64,000 nucleotides of DNA, taken from Phycomyces blakesleeanus NRRL 1555(-) (taxonomy: Eukaryota; Mucoromycota; Mucoromycetes; Mucorales; Phycomycetaceae). The stretch is from assembly GCF_001638985.1 (NCBI RefSeq), contig NW_017265134.1:1302001-1366000 (forward strand), written 5' to 3'. This document shows, piece by piece, positions 11,523 through 24,974 of this stretch. A program made the position numbers and the translations under genes. How positions within the stretch are numbered: the stretch's first letter is position 1; each line of letters opens with the position of its first letter. The notes below the pieces were generated by a model. That model had not been told where the DNA came from, did no database searches, and saw nothing but the letters and a program-made list of their open reading frames with translations.

Positions 11523-12755
11523 ATGTGATTGGCTAATACCTAAAACACAGGGCAGGAATAATAACAAGAAGAATAAAAAGAAAAAAGATATTAGTTTCTT
11601 AAAAAAAAATAAAAAAAAATGCATTATTGTCATGATTTACCGTTTTGAAATAACCCTATCTATGAAACAAGCTTTCTTCCTTTAAAATTCGGACTCTAAT
11701 CAGACTACAAGATACACCTATATCCTTGCTTAAAAGTAAATCACGTATCGAATGATTCAAAGTATGTCACCATCGGAATGCTACTCTATAGGCCTTTTGT
11801 TTTCTTTGTGCGAATCAGATATGAAACATAAAAGAATTGAATAAAAATACATTGTATTAAATTATATTACCTAGGGGAAAATGTCATGGATTTTTGAACA
11901 AATGTAATTATCGAAAGTGAATGATTTTATATATATCTCTCAAAAGCTAATATATATACCCACGATTCTCGGCGTGTTTATGATTAATAGTAATAATAAT
12001 AGTAACCTTTACATACATAGCTTGCAAAAGACTTTTAGTAACTGCATATTTTGAGCTTATAATCTTGAAGCTATTTTTTTTTAAAAATAAAATAAAAATA
12101 AAATTAGATATATAGTAGTTTTTGGGATTCCGTTCAGATGATAATTGGTGTAATTCATTTGATTGATTTATATATATATATATTACGATACCTTCAAAGG
12201 TTCGCATAGAAATCAACTAAAATACAAAAACTACACACGAGAATTTAGCTTGGATTGGTTAAGATAATCAGATATTTTATTTATGATGTTGAATAATTGG
12301 AAACATCTATAATAAGCAAGAAACAGACTATTGTTCTTTTGTAATGCAGTAACCTAGAAACACTACATGAATTCCCCATTTTTGTTTATTTTTGTTCTTT
12401 GTGTAATAGACCGAGAAATAGTCACTACCACTGCCACTAATAATAATTACGATACCATCCTATTTTTATAGAGATCATATTCTATACCTTATACTACCGC
12501 TCGAACAAAAAAAAATAAAGTATCTCTGACCTTTATTCTTTAACGACACTTCCGCATATGATGGATCATGTAGGAAGCCCGATATATATATATTTCTCAA
12601 CATCAAGACAGTCACGGATACCACTAGCATCTCATTCTTCCGCACCGAGCACATAGTATATAAAGGTACTGATCTGGCGAGGGAATAAGATATCTATCTA
12701 TCTCTTTTCTACATTACAAATCGCTTTTCTTTTGTACCCTTTTGTTGACTCCAAA
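11523..12755. other. Intergenic region, PDI-like gene to first KNH-like gene
   Basis: About 1.2 kb, AT-rich, with no supported gene. The right end holds the probable promoter of the first KNH-like gene: a TATATAA-type sequence near 12657-12662 lies roughly 95 bases upstream of the ATG and is followed by a pyrimidine-rich leader. The open frame at 11947-12216 looks like chance. Confidence 0.5.
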
Positions 12756-13228
12756 ATGAAGACTTTAAGTTTAATATTATTCTATATTGGCATACTTGGC
12801 TTTACAGGATCTGCTCAAGGTAACTTTATATATATATATATATATATCATCTGTCCAACAAATAGAAAGAGAAAAAAAAAACTAATAACTCTAATATAGC
12901 CGGGAGCTTTATTAAACCTACTAAAGACGCTATTTGGTACACGGGGAGCTACCAAAGTGTCCTCTTTGACACCACAAACTTTACTTCTGCTGATACCGTC
13001 ACATTCTTCTTTGACGAAGATCGCTCTATAACTTTGGGTGGTGGTCCCGCCCAGCAAGGAAACTTCACTTTTATGCTACCAACTGAAATGCCATCACTTG
13101 TTTCCAAAGATTCCGTGTCTCTACTGGGTGTTTTTCGCCGGAATAGATATTTGTGGCAAGTTCTTGGTGAAACTGTCAAGATTCGAAAACCTTCAGGCCC
13201 TGCAAAAAAGAGAACTGTATATGTATAA
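12756..13228 (+). CDS. Small secreted KRE9/KNH-domain-like protein, copy 1
   Basis: Predicted 130-aa secreted protein from two exons (12756-12819 and 12900-13228). A signal peptide (MKTLSLILFYIGILGFTGSAQ with the exon junction just after) is followed by a single beta-rich domain. It begins FIKPTKDAIWYTGSYQSV and contains FTSADTVTFFFDEDRS, GNFTFMLPTE and YLWQVLGETVKI. The order 'P...W..G....V.....' then 'L....F....P' then 'Y.W.V' resembles the Ser/Thr-rich KRE9/KNH1 N-terminal domain (PF10342) of fungal cell-wall-associated proteins. A Ser/Thr stalk and GPI signal are absent, so it is probably free or loosely wall-bound. There are two N-glycosylation sequons (NFT). A paralogue follows 517 bp downstream on the same strand. 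Biochemical role is unknown. Confidence 0.7.
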
Positions 13229-13745
13229 TCAACTAGAAACAAGCAAGAGACACTTGGCACAGGGACCTTAAATATATATATATATATATATATGTTATTA
13301 CTATTATTATTAATAATAATATTCATAACCACTTTTTAACAACAACAACAACAACAAAAAAACCAACCAAAATATCAAGACTTCTGTTTTTTCTTTCTTA
13401 GTTTTGAAACCAACCCAATACAATTATGTGCCGATAATATAAGAACCACAAAACCTTCAAATCTTCTACACACATATATATATAAAAAATTTATTTACAC
13501 ATAGATACATAGATACATAGATACAAACAAATACAGCTCACACCGATGATATTGAACCCAAAATAAAAATGATAATTTTAAAAAAAAATTCACCATTTAG
13601 TAATCGGGCAAATATGTCACAATGTCTTACATTCTCAAGTCCTAGGTGAAAGTTTGAGTTTATTCCTTATAAAAACCATGGGATAGGGCAGATCGATGGT
13701 TTTTATTTATTTCTTATTTCTTAGTTCTCTTACACACATCCCTTA

Positions 13746-14300
13746 ATGTTGCTCCCATACTTTCTTTTATCAGTTTTCTTTCTATTGATTGGAGACTCAG
13801 TATCCCAACAAGAAACTAGTAAGTAGCAAATTGATCAGCTGTAGGTTGTTGAACCGAAAGTCTGACTTTTCTTTTATACAAAAATAAAATCCTTGGAATT
13901 GCACATGTCTAGGTAGTATTGTCTACCCTACTGAAAACACTGTATGGAGAGTTGGGCAGCATGTCAATGTAGTATGTGTCTATATGTATTTATTTTGAGA
14001 CACAAAACACAGCCAAAAAAAAACAAAAAAAAACTAATGTAGACATCCATAATTATCTAAAAGACTTTTAGTCAAAAACGCCCACCAAAGGACACAGTTG
14101 CTATATTTTTTGAGAACGACCGAAAGGTGATGCTAGGAGCTGGACCTCTTACAGAAACCGTCTTTAAGTTTGTCGTTCCTCCTGGAGCTGTCAGCCCACC
14201 AAATGGAACCTCCCTTCTTCTGGCCGTCAAAAGAGAAAACTTTTATCTTCAGTCTGTTGATGGTGTGAATGTTAAAGTACTACCAGAACTTGATTGGTAA
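13746..14300 (+). CDS. Small secreted KRE9/KNH-domain-like protein, copy 2
   Basis: Predicted 122 aa from three exons (13746-13818, 13913-13971, 14064-14300). The signal peptide MLLPYFLLSVFFLLIGDSVS is followed by IVYPTENTVWRVGQHVNV, PPKDTVAIFFENDRKVMLGA, VFKFVVPPGAV and NFYLQSVDGVNVKVL. These align block for block with the upstream paralogue (WYTGSYQSV, SADTVTFFFDEDRS, FTFMLP, RYLWQVLGETVKI). The signal-peptide intron is in the same place and phase, and this copy has one extra intron (13972-14063). The AG at 14061-14063 is used because upstream acceptors run into in-frame stops. As with copy 1, there is no GPI-type C-terminus. Function is unknown. Confidence 0.65.
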
Positions 14301-14708
14301 ATCGGATGGTTACGATACAAATTATCATTTTTCTCCGGGTTATTCTCAATACTTTTTAATCCACCAGCCTATTAGCCTACCTTTTCTCTATGTGTAATAG
14401 TTTAAGCTTATAGTCTTTAACATAATCCTTTATACAATATAATTATATAATTATATATATTGAATTCTTTATTTACTTTTCTTTATTTAAATACGTGTAT
14501 ATATGTATATGTACAACACCCTCCCAAAAAAGAAGATATTATCATTTGATCGGTTTATTGAATTCAAAAAAAAGTTGGTAGGAAATAGATAAATCATATA
14601 CAGATAGTGCAGCATAAAGAAAAGAGGAAAATAAAACATTCATGCTGCACACACATTATACATAACCGTACGCATACATATATATATATAATATACACAG
14701 GTCAATCT

Positions 14709-17102
<2,394 letters not shown>

Positions 17103-20100
17103 AGTTGTCAAAGAAAAAGGTTAATCAATAAATGGAAAAGAAAAGAAAGTTGAAATTATTCGGTAATGAAAAAAAAAATGAAAAAAAGGAAGAGAAAAGA
17201 AGGGAGAATAGGGAAGGGCTGAGCAGGGTGAAAAGACTAAAAAACCTGGAGAGGAATGGCGAGGCACTAAATTCGTCTCTCGTACTACGGCCCTACCGGA
17301 ACATGGATTTGACAATTCACGCCGAAGCCAAGCCCGCCTTTTATTATTTATATATACATATATACATATATATATGTATTCAATAATATAATCAAGTATC
17401 ATGTCAATGGGCACGGACAAGGCAGTAATAGAATTTAATGTAAATATGCCATATATTGACCCAAGCAAGATCTATATGTTTTGCAGTGATTGTACTTATA
17501 AATCAACCATAACACCATTTCATTTTGATTCCCCTTATTCTCTTAATCACCTACTTTTTATAGGAATGGTTTTATAAATCACATTCTATTTTTACTCGAT
17601 ACATATACAGCACACATCAAAGGAGCCCCTTGTTTGTGTCTTTCCAGCATGTCTTTCTTCTGCTCTAGGGCTCCGATATATATAAATTTATTTTACACAT
17701 GAATTCTTTGTTCAGTACTTTAATATATCAATTTAACAAGAGCGCAAAAAGTACCTAAATACAATCTTTTGGCACTGATAATAATGGGCTTCTGCAAGAA
17801 TGAGTATAAGCAAATAACATAAGTACATACCATTAATACACTATTCTTATTCCTTCATAGTACGACGTACAGAGTACATATATGAATATATACTTAAGAT
17901 ATGGTCTATGGATCATTTACTTACTTCTTTATTTATTTATTTATTTTTGACGTCAATACAAAATGGTTGTATACCCGGTACAAAAAGTTTATTACACCCA
18001 CTGATTTTTTTTTCAACACCAGTCTACTGACTGCGTTTAAAGTAGAAACACTGTACTTTAAATTTCCCAATGCCGTACTTGGTGTATCTTCAAATTTACC
18101 TTAAAGAGAAAGAAAAACGAATGCCAATTTTTTTTTTGAAATATGAGGAGTACAAATATTGAAAATATCGTGTTTCAAAAAAATAGTAATACGGTAATTA
18201 AGCGTCTTATATATATATATATAATTCATCCAATTAATCTTTCCATTGTCGATTTAATTTATTAAAGACAAGTCTGACTTGAGATATAAACACCATGGCT
18301 GAGTATGAGACATCAATCTTTGAACACTGCCTAGTGGTTTGATCAGTCGATGGTATTGGATTTATTTGGGTTGATTTCCCTTGCAAGATCTTTTTTTTTG
18401 TACCCACCGTATTTCTTTAAACATTCGAAGAAACTAGCATTCATAATGCTTTCTCCTAATGCACCCAAAAAGAGAACCTTGAAAACATTTTTAAAATTAT
18501 AAATGCATACTTGATATCTGGCAATAATGTTTTCACAAAATCTTTATTATAAGTATCGTCATTATCATTATCATAATCAAAAGTGCTCTGTTTTACATAT
18601 ATATGTACTCCGAGAATCGTACAAAGCTCTTGATTCATTATACCCTGTATCAAAATAATGCATGTCTAGGAATGCATTTCTTTAATGTACCTAGGGCTGT
18701 GCGTAGAAGTGTATTTTGACTTTCTTTCCTCGTTTCACATGGTTGTGTTAATATTATTTATCCATCTTTGCTCTCTGGTACTTAGTATCTTATTTGTATA
18801 GCAACGTACTTTTCTTCTTTATACTGGGAAGATGTATTTTTTGAGCTATATATAAAGGAGAGAAAATAGCGTTTAATAAAAAACCAACCTTAAAACAACC
18901 ATCAAACCTCGGAAAACCTTGCTAAAGTCGTCTTTTTTTTCTTAGTATAGTAAAACAAACATATTATCATGAATTTTAAGCAATACAGAATTCCCTCTTG
19001 CTTTATTAATGCTTAAAGTGACATAACGGTTATTTCAAGCGTGAGTCTTTTTTGTATTCACACAGTTTCGGATATAGGTTGTGTGCGTTATAATATAAGT
19101 TTGGAGCGATTGTTGGTTGTTAAATAGATTTATTAACCTTTTCTTTCCTCAAATGCTTGGTCGGATTTGCTTTCAATTATATATATATATATATATATAC
19201 ATGCTGTGTATCTGTTTCATTTTGATCTTTTTATGGTTTTTCCCTTGTGAGAATTCCTTGTGTTCCCAATTCTTATTCACTTACTGCTGTTTTCTTTGGC
19301 AATATTCGTACTGATCAGGTTAAATAATGTCTTAAACTAAACTAAGCTTTAGATTTGTTGTTATTGTTGTTGCTGTTTGAATTAAAGGCTACACTTTCTT
19401 TATTTTCTTACGAGTAGCTTGGGGTGAATATTAGTTTGGTTAATCCCGTTTCTAATCCAGTAAATGTATTTATGCTGTCTGCTTTATAATTTTGGTAAGA
19501 TCCTTGGATTAGGTAGTCGTGGAATTTTCTCTCGATCTAAATGCGCCTATTTTACAGCCAGTATTGGAAATAACAAAAAAAAATGCTAATTAATAGGTGT
19601 ATCATAATACAGCATGTATCCACTCCTCCAAGTCAAGTTACGTTTGATAACCTTAGTCATACGATTATTCCAAATCGAATCATTCATTACCATCAGTGGT
19701 CTCACAAAGAATCAGCAATCTTACGGGGACGATATTTCCTGGTTGGGCACGATGCTTCTATCTAACCGGACTCATTAATCGCGACTACCTGTCCGTGACC
19801 CAGTATCTTTAATCCTTCAGGGTAAAACAGCGTGTCCTGAAAAGTTGCCTTTCTTTCCGGCCAACATAGTTGTTTCTGTGAACACATTGCTTCAATTTCT
19901 CTTTCAATTCTCCAATCTCCTAGACTAGCTCTTTAACTCTTATACTTTTTCTACTGTCTAACTTCTACTTTTTCTCGTATTGCTCCTTCTCTTTGTTTCT
20001 TCTTTTAAGTTCCCTTCCTCTCTCTCTGTATTTTTTACTTTTCCTCCCCCCTCTGTACATATTAGCTTACTACCTTGTCTCCACACTTTGTGTGTTTATA

Positions 20101-20430
20101 TATCTCTCCCCAGACACCTAACTCTCGTTCTTGTAAGATTTACAGCCTGTATTTGGTCAACTTCATAATAAAGTACTGTCTCATGCAAAAGTAAAATCCT
20201 GTATAATCAATTAGTAGTCCTAAATCAAGACTTGACAACAAAGAAATAATGATTAGTCACAAATACACCATACCAATAACCAGTTATGCAGAACATTATG
20301 AGCTGTTGTCATTAAAGTGTGACGCAATATTGCTGAAAACTTTACTATTTATTGGCCTTCTTACGCATATCATGTCTTTCTCTTTCTTTTATCTACTTAT
20401 ATTCCCAGAGTATGACAGCACCAAGTGGTA
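17103..20430. other. Gene-free AT-rich interval left of the accessory island
   Basis: About 3.3 kb without a supported gene. The first few hundred bases are the calcineurin 5' region, with a purine-rich leader (about 17130-17250) on the plus strand. The rest contains (TA)n tracts (for example 19178-19198), and pyrimidine-rich sequence near 19900-20120. Open frames such as 18456-18653, 19117-19314 and 19583-19765 have no recognisable products. Confidence 0.5.
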
Positions 20431-20436
20431 AGCAAT

Positions 20437-20832
20437 CCCAATCTACTCTTTTTTCAAAGCACAAAATAATGTCTTCATAAGAATATTCTGTACCCTTAGG
20501 AACCATATAGAGGTATTCCATGCCACCAAAAAATGCCACGGTTTGTAGTCTAGTAGAATCAAAATGTCGACTCCCGCCAGGAAACGCCATCCACCTAACA
20601 TCAGCGATTACATATTTAAGAAGATGATTTTATACTTAGCCAAAGCTATTAACCTACTTTATATTAAAGTATTTCTATTATGATAAGTATGAATCCTTGA
20701 GGACAAGATATAAGTATTCGATACCGAACAGCAAGCCACGATTTGTGGTTCGGTAAAATCAAAACTTCGTTTCCCGTCAGAAAAGGTAGTGCCCCATCAG
20801 ACAATGTTGTCCTCCTAATATTAGCGTTTTAT
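20437..20832 (-). repeat. Two degenerate tandem copies of a coding-like segment
   Basis: The minus-strand frame 20393-20590 encodes GGSRHFDSTRLQTVAFFGG and then MEYLYMVPKGTE. A diverged second copy at about 20676-20832 reads GKRSFDFTEPQIVA and then, in a shifted frame, FGIEYLYLVLKD. The nucleotide match runs from about 20505 to 20606 against 20708 to 20832 with indels. The second copy ends at the breakpoint of the large direct repeat (20826). The source gene or element is not recognised; it is probably a decayed mobile or multicopy sequence. Confidence 0.45.
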
Positions 20833-22270
20833 TAGACACGAAATAACCATGATACAGTCTTCTCAAGAAGCTATAAGCAGTATTGGGAGGTCAGAAACGA
20901 CAGTGACAGTTTAGAGAAAACGCTGCGCAAAGAAAACCAAGAGACCATAGTACAATTAAATAAACTTACAAATAATAATATACGACGCCTTGCCAAAAAG
21001 GTAATCCATTAATTAACAGCAGTACAAAAAATAGTAGTAATCAATAACGCGTTGATTCTATTAATTACTTAGGCTCACATTGCTGACGAAACACCTGAAA
21101 GCATAGAAACTGTGGGAAAAGTAAAAGATTTAGAAGATAGCACAGACGAAAGTGATAAAACCTGTGATATAAATACAGTTTTATCACAAACTGCCAACCT
21201 TGCATCCGATGAGTAAATGCTTGTCAGCAATTAACATAATCATTCATTACAGGACTAATACTGTAAACTGTATAGAGTTGGCAAATTGAATATAATTGAC
21301 TTGTCTTCACTAACAACCTTGGATATACTAGAAGCAGAGACTTCTAAAGAGCGTCTGGATGTCATAATCGAAGCAACTAAAACCAAAGCAGTCCAATTGT
21401 CTCTTTATGCCAAAAATTTAATTACAGAGCTTTGTGAAACTACATGGTCCGTTCAAGCCTTACGAAAGACCTTACACCAGACCGTATTTCACGAAGACTT
21501 TGACCTAATAGCTCACAGCGACTTTGGGTTTATAGAAGTGACAACGCGTTATTTGTAAGTAGTATAAGAATGAACCTTTTAATTGTCATCTTGCTTATAT
21601 TTACATGTTAATAATCCACGCATTTATAGCTTGGATATCATGAGCTCACCTCAAAACCCGTTCAATAATGTTATGCTTGAGAGGACAGCTGCAAGCTACC
21701 TAATTATATATATAGTAAACCAGCTGTTCCTCTCGAATAACGATGTCATCGAACTCGGATGGCTGGAAAGAGAGTTTTATTTGACCGATAGAACTAAATT
21801 TGACGGGATTTTATTCAAAGTTGGAAACAAGACGATCTGCCCTGCACTCGTTGAATTCTCTGGGGGAATTAATGATCATACGTCTCTCCACAAAAATTCG
21901 AATGATATTAAAAAATTATACTTCAATATGGCGAAAATCATGACGGAAACGAAAACTGAATCACTGTTCTGCATTCGATTTTACGGTAATACTATACCAT
22001 AATTAGCTTTAATATATCTTATACTAAACTTATCTTCATTAGGGCACACAATCTTCTTTGAAAAACTTGTAAAATATGAAGATAATATGTACAGAGTAGT
22101 AGATGCTACTATAGAAGTCCCAAACACTCCAAGAAAGTTGGTTGCTTTTATCAAAAAGATTCCGTTAATAGTTGCTTGGAAACAAGCTGTAATTGATTAT
22201 GTTATTGACTAGTAATAATATATAATTTACAATTCAAAAGCTTATTATAACTACCATGTAATAATTTGAT
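20826..22270 (+). pseudogene. 5'-truncated duplicate of the VEFSGG-family gene (exons 2-6 only)
   Basis: This copy matches 29079-30523 base for base over the stretches compared, offset 8253, except for three G/A differences in the last 43 bases. It begins at the last ten bases of intron 1 (GTTTTATTAG). It carries exon 2 (20836-21000), exon 3 (21073-21212), exon 4 (21276-21554), exon 5 (21630-21985) and exon 6 (22043-22212) with all splice sites and the stop intact. The first exon (82 codons) is missing: the sequence to the left belongs to an unrelated degenerate repeat. Without exon 1 there is no obvious start, though an upstream promoter or an internal ATG in exon 5 could give a shorter product. 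The lack of decay indicates recent duplication or gene conversion. Confidence 0.85.
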
Positions 22271-22277
22271 CTGTAGA

Positions 22278-22886
22278 AAGAAATAGCAAAGGAAAGAATT
22301 AAACCAAGACACGATTGGGTACGAAAGTGGGGGAAAATTGACTTGGATTTAACAATAAGTTGCGTCTATCTTGATGAATCAGGCTTTAATATCAATTGAA
22401 ACAGGATATAGCTTGGGCAAAGAAGGGATTTCTTGCAATATCTACAATACCCACAACGAAAACAAGTGCAGCATCGATTTTAGGTTCCATATCTGCCACT
22501 GGCTTAATTAACATTAGTTTGAGGGTTCCAAAACGAATTAAAAAGAGAAAACTTGGACGCTAAGCTGATGGTTATAGAATAGGAACAGAAACAGGAAATT
22601 ATTTGAGCTTTATAAAGGCCACTCTTTATGAAATGGAAAAGTATCCAGAAAGGAAGAAATACTATTTTCTCATGGATAATGTTTCTATTCATAGCTCAAC
22701 TAACATAGGCAAGTACATCACTTTTCAAGGATAGCCGTATGTTTATCTTCCTCCATATTCCCCCGAACTGAATCTAATTGAACAGTTCTGGTCTGTTTTC
22801 AAGAGCAAAATTAAGCGAAAAAAGTTCCTGAAAAAAGAATTATTAATAGAATTGGTGAGGATTGGGATATTTTATATTTAAGTGAC
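22278..22886 (+). pseudogene. Tc1/mariner-like DDE transposase, decayed fragment
   Basis: Translated in pieces this gives ERIKPRHDWVRKWGK, CVYLDESGFNI, a frameshift, then WAKKGFLAISTIPTTKT, LGSISATGLINISLRVPKR, YYFLMDNVSIHSS and VYLPPYSPELNLIEQFWSVF. These are the DDE_3 (PF13358) hallmarks. The catalytic residues D (YLDESG), D (FLMDN) and E (LIEQFW) are still present. At least one frameshift (near 22390) and stops near 22561 and 22732 break the frame, so it cannot make a full transposase. The N-terminal helix-turn-helix part is missing. It starts within about 10 bases of the end of the duplicated segment. Confidence 0.8.
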
Positions 22887-23059
22887 TTATAAAGCTTTGT
22901 TTCCCATTATGCTAAATGTTTTGACAAGTGTCTCAACAAAAGAATAAAGAACACAAAGAATAAAGAAAAGATATATTAAAAAGATACAAGGAGAAGCATG
23001 TAAGATAATCGAATGTCATTTGGCCAAAAAATATAGGTAACTGCAGGTAAATGTGGGTA

Positions 23060-23125
23060 AAAGAAAGATGGAAACGAGTAAAGAGAGGTAAAAATAGGTA
23101 AAGAGAGGTAAAGAGAGGCAAAGAG
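23060..23125. repeat. GGTAAAGAGA-type minisatellite
   Basis: Degenerate tandem units of the form GGTAAA(GA)n run across this stretch (aggtaaagag recurring with small changes). Purine-rich on the plus strand; no coding role. Confidence 0.6.
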
Positions 23126-23308
23126 AGAGGCAAGAAAACCTGAATTATTTTTTATATGTTTTTTGGTTCTGTTTTTGCTACATGAAAAAGTATCAGAAAG
23201 TACTTATCCTACATTACTGTTTCATGAATATTGAGTAGCTTGATAGAAAATATAGGCAGAACAGGACAAGGAAGAAAGGCTGGCAAGGGCGCTAGGTACT
23301 TGGACAAG

Positions 23309-23634
23309 ACAATTGGTGTGGACAGACTAAAAGTTCAAAAAAAGTTCAAAATTAGTTCAAAATACATATTAGATAAAATTGTGCATATAATCCCGTCTAT
23401 CTCATTAAGTGAGAACCCTTTATTGCTAGTTTTTCTAGACTTCTCATCATATGGGATATATTCTTCATAAAAAATGCTTCTCTTCTCAATCTTAGTGGCA
23501 ATGGAAGAAAACTAGCTAATTAGAGTCGATTAAAAAAAGGGCAAAATTAGTTAAAGCTCTCGCCCAATGATATGGCTTTAATTTTGCTCTTTTTTTGCCC
23601 TTTTTTGAGCTTCTAGTCTGTCTACACCAATTGT
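23309..23634. mobile_element. MITE-like element with 34-bp imperfect terminal inverted repeats
   Basis: Positions 23309-23342 and the reverse complement of 23601-23634 match at 31 of 34 bases (shared start ACAATTGGTGT, shared end TCAAAAAA). All three differences are transitions. Just inside, further sub-terminal complementarity occurs (GGGCAAAATTAGTTAAAGC near 23550 against GCTTTAATTTTGCTC near 23574). There is no transposase inside, so this fits a non-autonomous DNA element of about 326 bp. A clean target-site duplication was not identified, and the exact ends are approximate. Confidence 0.6.
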
Positions 23635-23880
23635 TTGAGGGCGCAACTTATTTCTCACATGATTTTGTGATGATATCAAATACAAAACATTGAGTTGGTT
23701 CCGTCATTATAATTATTGTTTTTACTATCATGATGTGGAATCTCACGTCTGATTTATTCACTTCATTCAGTTTCTTTTTGGGTAAGTTAACGGACAACAT
23801 GTGTAAAACCTGATTCCTATACTGACCTTTTAATATTATAGTATAACTGTCTGAATATCTTTTGGGAAGCAGCGGTTACC

Positions 23881-24251
23881 GGAGAGGCTATAAAATTATA
23901 TACCTTCAACACGGATAATAGTTTGAAGCCAATTCGTTCCCTCTGCCAAGTCAATCTTCCTTTATGTGGATTAGGTTTTGCACTATCCTTTAACATAATT
24001 GAAGATTGATGTCGTCCTACATCCTTCTTTTCAACAATTGGATGTGGATGCAGAGCTACTACTGCTGGAAGACAATGGAGAGGCTATAAAATTATACACC
24101 TTCAACACGGATAATAGTTTGAAGCCAATTCGTTCCCTCTGCCAAGTCAATCTTCCTTTATGTGGATTAGGTTTTGCACTATCCTTTAACATAATTGAAG
24201 ATTGATGTCGTCCTACATCCTTCTTTTCAACAATTGGATGTGGATGCAGAG
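23881..24251. repeat. 175-bp tandem duplication of a coding-like fragment
   Basis: 23881-24055 and 24077-24251 are identical apart from one T/C change, and 21 bases separate the copies. In one frame they encode NGEAIKLYTFNTDNSLKPI and then SLCQVNLPLCGLGFALSF, followed by a stop. Between the copies the frame reads DAELLLLEDNGEA. It looks like part of a real protein-coding exon that was copied, but I do not recognise the family and no complete gene surrounds it. Confidence 0.75.
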
Positions 24252-24950
24252 AGTCTTCCATCCCCATATTTTATTTTTAGTCGTATTATGTAAGATAATT
24301 AAAATACTAATTGAATTTGATAAAGCTTGCTATTAATTTATATTGTATTCTTTTTTCAAGATTGAAGTATAATTAACTTTCCTGTCTGCTCACTTCTCTC
24401 GATTAAGCATGTTGCTTACAACACTAATTATACTTGTGTAGATTTGGCTCGGTAATCTTTTCATTATAACTTACTTTCATCCACATCTCCAGAACATACT
24501 GGTAACTCTTGCATTATTTTATCCATCTATATTCCAATTTTCTTTTTTCTCGCTTTGCTTATATTTTATTACGGCTATTTAATTTCTCGTTCTATACTTC
24601 ATTTTAACACATTTTTATTACCATTCTTATTATACACTTTTCATACGTACGTTTCTTCAAAAGCACAAACAGTTGACCCGCCCTTTCCCCTGACAGTAAC
24701 ATCTACCCGCATTTACATAATATTCCTTACGCTACACTGCAAAATAATGCCCGATTCCCATATGTGACAGGATGCGAAATTCCATGATTTTTGAAATAAA
24801 TACCTAATACAATTTTTTTTATGGAGCCAATGAAAAGCTCAGGCTTTTATTAAAGGTCTCTGATTGAATAAGAAAAGAGAAAATCAAAATATTTGTTTGA
24901 AAGGTTTTGTGAATTATATGATATTTTTGGCTTTTGGATTTTACGGTTGT
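24252..24950. other. Intergenic AT-rich sequence
   Basis: No gene supported. This is AT-rich, low-complexity sequence between the 175-bp tandem repeat and the 3' tail of the LINE. The frame at 24555-24767 is short and has no domain. Confidence 0.5.
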
Positions 24951-24951
24951 T

Positions 24952-24974
24952 TTTTGTTTTTGTTTTTGTTTTAA
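24952..24974 (-). repeat. (CAAAAA)n 3' tail of the LINE
   Basis: Read on the minus strand, the element ends in repeated CAAAAA units, typical of simple-repeat tails left by target-primed reverse transcription. It marks the 3' boundary of the insertion. Confidence 0.65.
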
